A stretch of DNA of 5,153 nt, taken from Thermoanaerobaculia bacterium (GTDB lineage: Bacteria > Acidobacteriota > Thermoanaerobaculia > UBA5066). The stretch lies in NCBI GenBank assembly GCA_023717585.1, contig JAMQPJ010000507.1, positions 1-5,153 of the forward strand, given 5' to 3'. Within the stretch, counting starts at the first letter, position 1, and each line of letters begins with the position of its first letter. The position numbers and the translations under genes are program-made. Of this stretch, positions 1 to 5,153 are shown piece by piece. Below the pieces are notes generated by a model. The model was given only the letters and a program-made list of their open reading frames with translations. It was not told where the DNA came from and did no database searches.

Positions 1-735
1 GGCCACGACATGGGCAAGGTCTGGGGCGAGGCCCGGTGGGATCCCGAGTGGGGCCATCCGATCTGTCAGGAGGACATGGCCTACACGCTCCAGACGTTCG
101 CGTACGTCGTCCTGCGCGGCCTGAAGACGATGGGCGCCGAGGTCACGCCCGCGCAGGAGGACGCCTTCATCCACTGCTGGAACGTCGTGGGAGCCGTCCT
201 CGGGATCGACCGGAGCCTCCTCCCCGAGCCCGAGCCCGGCGACGGCGGACCGTCGCGCTTCGCGCGCGCAGAGATGCTCTACAAGGCGATCCGCTCGCGC
301 CAGGCGGGACGCACGGACGACGGTGTCGCGATCACGCGCGCGCTCGTGGAATTCGTCGAGAAGCTCCTGGGCGATCACGTCCCGCGCGAACTGCCGCTCA
401 AGCACCTGCGCCCCGCCGATCTCGCGCGGCTCCCGCGCCTCGTCATGCGCGACATCCTCGGGCCGGAGACGATGAAGCTCCTCGGCATCGAGCTCTCGGG
501 CAAGCTCGGGCTCGCGGGGTTCTCCGAGGAGATCGTTCTCCTCGCGCTCCGCATCGTCTACGACATCCTCCAGCGCCTCTCCGGCGGCACGTTCCTCTCG
601 CGCGCGTCCGAATCGCTCCACATCGCTCTCACGGAGGAGCTCTCGAAGCTCCCTCCCGGCTACAAGCAGACGTTCCTGCCGGAATCGCTCCGGCGCACGG
701 GCCCCGGCGCGCCCCCGGACCCGGTGGACGCGTGA
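1..735 (+). CDS. MpaB/DUF2236-family putative haem oxygenase (5' end outside window)
   Basis: The C-terminal 241 or more residues match what I know of the DUF2236 / oxygenase-MpaB family, which includes the latex clearing protein Lcp and fungal MpaB; characterised members are haem b oxygenases acting on hydrophobic substrates such as polyisoprene. Numbering from the ATG at 10: the family block W-D-x-x-W-G-x-P-I-x-Q-E-D lies at residues 10-22, followed by TLQTFAYVVLRGL (26-38) and a helix containing IHCWNVVGAVLGI (54-66). His55 is a candidate axial haem ligand by analogy with the Lcp histidine; this is inference. The remainder is helical, with no transmembrane segment evident. The frame is open through base 1 (codons GGC CAC GAC before the ATG), no Shine-Dalgarno is visible, and family members usually have a longer N-terminal part, so I treat the gene as truncated by the window edge, not started at 10. 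It ends in TGA 733-735, overlapping the start of the TonB-dependent receptor gene. Cys19 replaces the Asn I would expect in the usual INQED-like motif. Substrate and cellular location are unknown. Confidence 0.82.
   Translation, partial: GHDMGKVWGEARWDPEWGHPICQEDMAYTLQTFAYVVLRGLKTMGAEVTPAQEDAFIHCWNVVGAVLGIDRSLLPEPEPGDGGPSRFARAEMLYKAIRSRQAGRTDDGVAITRALVEFVEKLLGDHVPRELPLKHLRPADLARLPRLVMRDILGPETMKLLGIELSGKLGLAGFSEEIVLLALRIVYDILQRLSGGTFLSRASESLHIALTEELSKLPPGYKQTFLPESLRRTGPGAPPDPVDA
723..735 (+). promoter_or_regulatory. Overlapping stop/start junction (GTGA) with weak SD-like sequence
   Basis: The GTG start at 732-734 overlaps the TGA stop at 733-735. The only Shine-Dalgarno-like element, GGTGGA at 723-728, is just 3 nt from the start, which is shorter than usual. 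This arrangement suggests that receptor translation depends on ribosomes terminating on the oxygenase gene (translational coupling). The overlap is seen directly; the coupling is inference. Confidence 0.6.
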
Positions 736-2786
736 CGCGGCGCCTTTTCGTTTTGCTCGCAGCCGCCGCGTTTGCGCTCGCGCCGGTGGCCTTCGCGCAG
801 GAGCCGGCGCCCGTGCCGACGCCCGCGCCGCCGGCGCCGTCCACCTCGAAGCCGGCTTCAACCGCTGACGGAAAGCCCGAGCGCACGTACGCCGAGACGA
901 TCGTCGTGACCGCGAGCAAGACCGCCGAGGAGCTGCGCGACGCCCCCGTCGCCGTCACGGTCGTCTCCGCCTCGGAGATCGAGAAGTCCGCGGCCGAGAG
1001 CTACGGCGATCTCCTGCGCCCGGTGCCGGGCCTCAACGTCGCGCAAACCTCCGCGCGCGACGTGAACCTCACGCCGCGCCTCGCCACCGGGCGAAACGCC
1101 CGCGCGACGCTCGCGCTCCTCGACGGGCGCACCGTGTATCAGGACTACTTCGGCATGGTCCTGTGGGACCTCCTGCCCATCAACTTCGACGAGGTGAAGC
1201 AGGTGGAGGTCATCCGCGGGCCCGACTCCGCGATGTGGGGCGCGAACGCGCTCGGCGGCGTCGTGAACATTCTCACGAAGGACCCCGCCGAGATGCTCGG
1301 CACGTCGGTCAAGCTCGGGGGAGGCACTCTCGGCACGCGCGAGGCCGGCGTGATCCACGCGGGCACGTCCGGCGCCGCAGCGTACAAGATCAGCGGCTCG
1401 TATTTCACGCAGGACGCGTGGGAGCGCCCCGCGGCGCTGCCCGACGGCACGCCGCTGCCCGCGTACGACAACACCGGGACGCACCAGTACCGCATCGACC
1501 TGCGCCTGGACCTCGACCGCGCGGACGCGGGCAAGTGGAAGCTCGGCGCGGGCTTCGCGTCCAGCGACGGCGCCATCCTTACCGGCCTCGGGCCCTTCGA
1601 CAGCAAGGACCTCTACCAGGGCCACGCCGGAGCCGAGTACAAGAAGCGCGACTTCCACGCCTCGGCGAACGTCACGCTGCACGACGCGAAGTACGTCGGT
1701 TTCCTTTCGCCCGACGTGGTCACGATGAAGAACCAGACGGTCGCGGCCGAGGCCGGCGACCGCCACCTCTTCGGCGAGAAGAACCTCGTCTCGTGGGGCG
1801 CGAGCGCGCGCTACAGCCACTTCGACCTGAGCCTCGTGCCCGACGTCCACGGGCGCACCGACCTCGGCGTCTTTGCGGAGGACGAGATCTTCCTCGCCGA
1901 GACCCTGCGGCTGAGGATCGGCTCGCGCTTCGACTGGTCGGACACGTACGGCGGGGCCCTCTCGCCGCGCACGGGCCTCATCTTCGAGCCCCACAAGGAC
2001 CACACCTTCCGGCTGAGCTGGAACCGCGCGTTCATCGCGCCGTCGCTCGTCGAAAACTTCCTCTACTTCCCGAGCTTCGCCCTCGCGACGCTTCCGACGG
2101 GGCCGTACGTCTTCCCGATCCTCGCGACGGGCTCGAGCGACGTCGCCGCCGAGACGATGAACGCGTTCGAGATCGGCTACACCGGCACGTTCGCGCGGCG
2201 CGTCACCGTCACCGTCTCGGCGTACTACAACATCTCTCGCGACCGCATCTTCTTCGTGCCTGTCGAGTCCTACACCTCGGCCGCACCTCCGCCCGGCTGG
2301 CCGCTGCCGCCGTCCGTGCTCGACCAGATCGCCCTCCCGAAAACGTTCAGCTACCGGAACCTCGGGCGCATCGTGGACCGCGGCTTCGAGATCTCCGCCG
2401 ACGCGAAGGTCACGCGCGAGCTCACGGCCTTCGCGAACTACTCGTGGCAGGCGGACCCCGACGTGAGCGAAGAGGGCGCGGCCACGATCCCCGTGAACCT
2501 GCAGGCGCGGCACCGGATCAACGCGGGGCTCAGCGTCCAAGCGGGGGCCTTCTTCGGGTCCGCCTCCGTGAACTACACGGCGTCGGCGTTCTGGACGGAC
2601 GTGCAGCCGTACGTCGGATCGACGGCCCCGTTCACGCTCTGGAACGCGGCCGCGGGCTGGACGTTCCCGAACGGCCTTGCCGTAGCGGTCCGGGCGGTGA
2701 ACCTGACCGACGCGCGCGTCCAGCAGCACGTCTTCGGCGACATCCTGCGGCGCCGGGTCACGGGCGAGCTGCGCTTCCGCTTCTAG
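732..2786 (+). CDS. TonB-dependent outer-membrane receptor
   Basis: A 684-residue TonB-dependent receptor, an outer-membrane beta-barrel that imports a ligand using energy from TonB-ExbBD. The open frame extends upstream to 36, but I chose GTG 732 because it gives a clean signal peptide: charged MTRR, hydrophobic core at 5-19, and an AFA|QE cleavage site after residue 22. It also gives a 4-nt overlap (GTGA) with the preceding gene. After a Pro/Ala-rich linker (24-42) comes a TonB-box-like ETIVVTASK (55-63), then the plug domain (about 67-185) with DLLRPVPGLNV (93-103), LALLDGRTVY (127-136) and the hallmark VEVIRGPDSAMWGANALGGV (158-177). Residues about 200-684 alternate as barrel strands and aromatic-rich loops; a Pro-rich loop lies near 508-530. 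The last residue is Phe (GELRFRF), as expected for Bam-dependent insertion. The length fits receptors for siderophores, cobalamin or other small ligands better than the much larger SusC-type proteins. The plug wording resembles receptors I recall from Acidobacteriota. No ligand can be assigned; a link to the upstream oxygenase is inferred from coupling only. Confidence 0.93.
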   Translation: MTRRLFVLLAAAAFALAPVAFAQEPAPVPTPAPPAPSTSKPASTADGKPERTYAETIVVTASKTAEELRDAPVAVTVVSASEIEKSAAESYGDLLRPVPGLNVAQTSARDVNLTPRLATGRNARATLALLDGRTVYQDYFGMVLWDLLPINFDEVKQVEVIRGPDSAMWGANALGGVVNILTKDPAEMLGTSVKLGGGTLGTREAGVIHAGTSGAAAYKISGSYFTQDAWERPAALPDGTPLPAYDNTGTHQYRIDLRLDLDRADAGKWKLGAGFASSDGAILTGLGPFDSKDLYQGHAGAEYKKRDFHASANVTLHDAKYVGFLSPDVVTMKNQTVAAEAGDRHLFGEKNLVSWGASARYSHFDLSLVPDVHGRTDLGVFAEDEIFLAETLRLRIGSRFDWSDTYGGALSPRTGLIFEPHKDHTFRLSWNRAFIAPSLVENFLYFPSFALATLPTGPYVFPILATGSSDVAAETMNAFEIGYTGTFARRVTVTVSAYYNISRDRIFFVPVESYTSAAPPPGWPLPPSVLDQIALPKTFSYRNLGRIVDRGFEISADAKVTRELTAFANYSWQADPDVSEEGAATIPVNLQARHRINAGLSVQAGAFFGSASVNYTASAFWTDVQPYVGSTAPFTLWNAAAGWTFPNGLAVAVRAVNLTDARVQQHVFGDILRRRVTGELRFRF

Positions 2787-2792
2787 AAGGAG
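2787..2792 (+). promoter_or_regulatory. Ribosome binding site AAGGAG for the four-helix membrane protein
   Basis: AAGGAG directly follows the TAG stop of the receptor gene (2784-2786) and lies 6 nt before ATG 2799. This is a near-ideal Shine-Dalgarno and spacing, and it fixes the start of the downstream gene. The 12-nt gap leaves no room for a separate promoter, so the two genes should share a transcript. Confidence 0.85.
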
Positions 2793-2798
2793 CTCTCG

Positions 2799-3350
2799 AT
2801 GGTCCAGATCGACATCCCGGTCGCGTTCGCCCTGGGCGGGTTGCACGCCGACGCCGCGCGGGCGCAGCTGGCCACGGGCAGGAGCGAAGCCGTCTGGCGG
2901 ACGCTCGCCCGCAATCTCCTGTTCTTCGGCGTCTTCGCGAGCTGGCTGCCCGTCCATCTCCTCGTGCGGCACTTCGGCTTCGAGACCTCGCACATGTGGT
3001 GGCACGAGGACTCCGTCCTCGCCTACCCGCTCTTCATCCCGGCCTTCATGACGCTCTACTTCGCGACGAACGTCGCCGGCTACGCGGCGGGCGTCGCCCT
3101 CGTACGCGCGGGGCGCGTGACGCTGAACCGCCTCGTCATCGCCGCATGCTGGCTGTTCGCGACGGCCTGGGTGCTCCTGCAGAGCGACCGCACGCTCGTC
3201 CTCGGCACCTACTGCGAGTGGCGCGCCGGCGCGGCACCCCCGATCTCGTCCGACCCCGATCTCGTGCGGCTCCTCGTGGTCTTCGGCGTCGTCTTTACGG
3301 CCGCGCTCGTACTCTGGTACCGCCGGATCCGGCGCGAGGGAACGGACTGA
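2799..3350 (+). CDS. Four-helix integral membrane protein, family not recognised
   Basis: A 183-residue protein that I do not recognise. The start is supported by a strong ribosome binding site 6 nt upstream and by its position directly after the receptor gene. There is no classical signal peptide; the first 30 residues look like a short soluble or amphipathic segment. By eye there are four hydrophobic helices at about 39-56, 73-102, 108-127 and 155-174, ending in a basic tail (YRRIRR), which fits the positive-inside rule with the C-terminus in the cytoplasm. If all four helices span the membrane, the N-terminus is also cytoplasmic. Between helices 1 and 2 lies a His/Trp-rich loop, SHMWWHED (64-71), with further histidines at 53 and 58; on this topology it would face the periplasm. 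A second loop with a single Cys139 (TYCEWR) lies between helices 3 and 4, also on the periplasmic side. Such residues could bind haem or metal, but that is speculation. Its place in the operon suggests an inner-membrane accessory role for the oxygenase or receptor. The coding assignment is firm; the function is unknown. Confidence 0.85.
   Translation: MVQIDIPVAFALGGLHADAARAQLATGRSEAVWRTLARNLLFFGVFASWLPVHLLVRHFGFETSHMWWHEDSVLAYPLFIPAFMTLYFATNVAGYAAGVALVRAGRVTLNRLVIAACWLFATAWVLLQSDRTLVLGTYCEWRAGAAPPISSDPDLVRLLVVFGVVFTAALVLWYRRIRREGTD
3321..3334. repeat. 14-nt perfect palindrome near the convergent gene ends
   Basis: CGCCGGATCCGGCG equals its own reverse complement and lies in the last codons of the four-helix protein gene, about 20 nt before the converging stop codons. 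As RNA it could form a 5-bp GC stem with a GATC loop on either strand. No T-tract follows on either side, so it does not qualify as a rho-independent terminator. In DNA this rich in G+C a palindrome of this length may be chance. Confidence 0.3.
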
Positions 3351-3352
3351 CC

Positions 3353-5153
3353 TTACTTCGGCGCGTCCGCCGGCCAGCTCACGACGACGCTCAGCGGACG
3401 CTCGTCCGCGACAGACTCCGGCTCAATGGCCAGGAGGCGCGTTCCGTCCGCCGAGAGTTCGAACCCCAGCCAGGCGGATCTCCCCTTGATCTGGAAGAGT
3501 GGCCTCGGAGCACCCAGCTGGAGCGACGGGGAGGTCCGGACTGGCACCGACATCAGGCGCAGGTCGCGGGCCAGGTAGAGAAGCTCGCGCCCATCCGGGC
3601 TCCAGCGTATGGCGCTCGCACCCTGTGTCGACACGCGCGTCTTTTCGCCGGGCCCCGGAAACGGCATCACGTAGGCCTCGGGCTGCCCCGACTCGCCGGA
3701 GATGAACGCGAGGAAGCGGCCGTCGGGGGAGAACCGCGCGACGGCACCCACGAAGCCACCCAAAAAGGTCCCCTCGACTAGCCGGTGCGGCACTCCCCCG
3801 CTTTCGAGCGGGAACTCCCACATCTCGAAGGATCCCTTCCCGGTCCTTTCGAAGTAAACGAGGGTTCTGCCGTCCGGCGAGACGTCGCCGACGACCTGAA
3901 AGCCGCCTTCCGGAAGCAACGCTTCTTCGCGGCCCGTCGCGAGATCCCGGCGCACGAGACGCGGATTCGACCCCCGCACGGCTGAGAAGAGAACCCTCTT
4001 CCCACCGGGGAGCCAGATTGGCGAGAACTCGCTGTCGGGCGACGACGTCACGCGCGTCTCGACGTTTCGTTCGACGTCGTACGACCAGACGTCGAAGGTG
4101 CCGAGGTCGCTCACGGCGCGATCGAAAAGGATCGGGCGGCGATCGCGAGAGATCCGGACGTCGTGGTGCTTGGCAGGCACACCGATCGTTCCGAGCTCGC
4201 GGCCCGCGCGGTCGAACCACACGAGACGATGGACGTCATCCTGCGGCTGGAATGCGAGCGTGCCCCCGCGGGACGTCGCGAACGAACCGGAGGCCGTCGA
4301 CATGAAGTACCGGACGTGGTCGGCGATCGAGAAGGGGACACCCGACAGCTTCCCGTTCCGCGCGTCGAACCGCTGGGCGAGAAGACTGCCCTCCTTCACG
4401 AATACGAGATAGCCGGGATCGGTGTACTGCACCATCGAGGCGACCGACAGCACGAGACGAGGGGACTTCCCGGGCTCCGCCAGCATCACTTTTCCTCCGC
4501 CCTCGATGCGGGCATAGAAGAGGAACCTCTCGCCGTCCGGCAGGAACCAGGGCCAGACCACCCGCGTCTCGCCTGCCGAAGAGTCGGGCTTCAGGACCAC
4601 GACTGGGGTGCCGCCGAACGCGGGGACGCGGTAGATCGCGTCACCCTGCACGCTGGCGAAGAGGATGTCGCCGCCGCGCCCCCAGGTTCCCGCCTTGCCG
4701 CCTCCCCCGCCGGCCTCGCAGATCGAGAACGGTGCACCCCCCGAAAGGTCGAGACGTTTCAGCTTGCCCTCGCCGAAGAATCCGATCGACGACCCATCGA
4801 ACGACCAAAACACCGACGAGGCCCCCTCTGTGCCCGCGAGCGGCCGCGCCTCATAGCCGGACAGAGCGCGGAGCCAGACGCGCCGCCCCCCTTTCGAATC
4901 CACTGCGATGTACGCAAGCTGCGATCCGTCCGGCGAAAGAGCCATCCCCGTGGATTCGAGCTGGTTGAAGAAAGAGCCGTTTTCAGGGGGAGGGATCGTG
5001 AATCGGATCGCCCTCGCGTGCGTGGCGCGCGGTGCGCTTCGGAGCAGGAGCGCGGCCGAGGCGCCGAGAACGAGGCCGAGGGCACAGGCTCCCGACACCG
5101 CCCAGCGGCCTCGGCGCCTCGCGGGCTTCCCCGCGACTACGTTCCCCGCCACG
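3353..5153 (-). CDS. Membrane-anchored TolB/PD40-type beta-propeller, probably the C-terminal sensor part of a Ser/Thr protein kinase (5' end outside window)
   Basis: About 600 residues are visible, ending in TAA at 3355-3353. A basic juxtamembrane stretch (KPARRRGRW, 9-17) is followed by one transmembrane helix (about 18-37), then RFTIPPPENG (50-59) and a long repetitive propeller. PD40/TolB-like blade signatures (SPDG or variants followed by a hydrophobic strand) occur at residues 73, 117 (SFDG), 204 (LPDG), 335 (degenerate SRDR), 381 (LPGG), 425, 475, 518 and near 569 (SADG). The sequence style, including GTEGASSVFWSFDGSSIGFF (107-126) and PFPGPGEKTRVS (497-508), is what I recall from the extracytoplasmic half of Acidobacteriota-type Pkn2/PknB-like kinases. 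In those proteins a cytoplasmic kinase domain precedes the helix and the propeller lies in the periplasm, presumably sensing ligands or partner proteins. No kinase motif is inside the window. A GTG at 5152-5150 could in principle start a stand-alone anchored propeller, but it lies at the very edge with no upstream sequence to judge, so truncation is more likely. The gene is convergent with the operon, with 2 nt between stops. Confidence 0.8.
   Translation of the reverse strand, partial: VAGNVVAGKPARRRGRWAVSGACALGLVLGASAALLLRSAPRATHARAIRFTIPPPENGSFFNQLESTGMALSPDGSQLAYIAVDSKGGRRVWLRALSGYEARPLAGTEGASSVFWSFDGSSIGFFGEGKLKRLDLSGGAPFSICEAGGGGGKAGTWGRGGDILFASVQGDAIYRVPAFGGTPVVVLKPDSSAGETRVVWPWFLPDGERFLFYARIEGGGKVMLAEPGKSPRLVLSVASMVQYTDPGYLVFVKEGSLLAQRFDARNGKLSGVPFSIADHVRYFMSTASGSFATSRGGTLAFQPQDDVHRLVWFDRAGRELGTIGVPAKHHDVRISRDRRPILFDRAVSDLGTFDVWSYDVERNVETRVTSSPDSEFSPIWLPGGKRVLFSAVRGSNPRLVRRDLATGREEALLPEGGFQVVGDVSPDGRTLVYFERTGKGSFEMWEFPLESGGVPHRLVEGTFLGGFVGAVARFSPDGRFLAFISGESGQPEAYVMPFPGPGEKTRVSTQGASAIRWSPDGRELLYLARDLRLMSVPVRTSPSLQLGAPRPLFQIKGRSAWLGFELSADGTRLLAIEPESVADERPLSVVVSWPADAPK

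Noticed and set aside
226..240. Short CCCGAG tandem repeat in the oxygenase gene
   Set aside because: Only about two copies; it encodes a PEPEP turn and is ordinary in Pro-rich high-GC coding sequence.
36..731. An N-terminal extension of the receptor frame back to ATG 36
   Set aside because: The extension overlaps the oxygenase gene in another frame, is Arg/Pro/Ala-rich without domain signals, and would bury the clear signal peptide that begins at GTG 732.
858..3005. A 715-codon open frame on the - strand opposite the receptor gene
   Set aside because: Its product is extremely Arg/Val/Glu-rich and low in complexity, with no recognisable domain. It mirrors the codon bias of the high-GC receptor gene on the other strand, which has clear family motifs.
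1163..3781. An 872-codon + strand open frame crossing the receptor, the membrane protein and the convergent gene
   Set aside because: It is out of frame with three well-supported genes, and its product is Arg/Pro-rich and repetitive, as expected for a shadow frame in high-GC DNA.
5084..5086. Possible lipoprotein cysteine (Cys23) in the N-terminal hydrophobic segment of the propeller protein
   Set aside because: The residues before it (SGA) lack the Leu-type residue of a lipobox, and the Cys sits inside the hydrophobic stretch, not at its end. A transmembrane anchor explains the segment better.
3353..5153. Slightly lower G+C in the propeller gene than in the operon, as a possible sign of transfer
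   Set aside because: Hand counts of a few lines show only a few percent difference (roughly 68 versus 71 %), well within normal gene-to-gene variation.

Overview
The window is a gene-dense, high-GC stretch of bacterial chromosome with four protein-coding genes and almost no intergenic DNA. Hand counts of a few lines give roughly 62 to 75 % G+C. A TonB-dependent outer-membrane receptor shows that the host has an outer membrane. A membrane-anchored TolB/PD40-type beta-propeller of the kind fused to Ser/Thr protein kinases, together with the plug-domain wording of the receptor, suggests an Acidobacteriota-like organism or a similar high-GC environmental lineage. This taxonomic guess rests on recalled family resemblance, not on a search.

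Layout. On the + strand, positions 1-3350 carry three tightly packed genes that look like one operon. (1) The C-terminal part of an MpaB/DUF2236-family (latex-clearing-protein-like) putative haem oxygenase; its beginning lies before the window. (2) A 684-residue TonB-dependent receptor that starts at GTG 732, inside the stop region of gene 1 (4-nt overlap, GTGA). (3) A small four-helix membrane protein of unrecognised family, 12 nt after the receptor and preceded by a good AAGGAG ribosome binding site. On the - strand, positions 5153-3353 carry the membrane anchor and periplasmic propeller of what is most likely a Ser/Thr protein kinase whose catalytic domain lies beyond the right edge. The + strand operon and the - strand gene converge with their stop codons only 2 nt apart.

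How the genes may work together. The receptor would move a ligand across the outer membrane using TonB energy. The MpaB-like protein is predicted to be a haem-dependent oxygenase acting on a lipid, isoprenoid or other hydrophobic substrate. The small membrane protein could be an accessory factor in the inner membrane. A link between oxidation and uptake of a hydrophobic compound is a reasonable hypothesis from the tight coupling, but the substrate cannot be read from the sequence. The propeller/kinase gene is convergent and need not be functionally related.

No RNA gene, mobile element, CRISPR array, long repeat or convincing rho-independent terminator was seen. No stretch of 300 bases lacks a gene. 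The most interesting items are the oxygenase-receptor-membrane protein arrangement and the unrecognised four-helix protein with a histidine/tryptophan-rich SHMWWHED motif.
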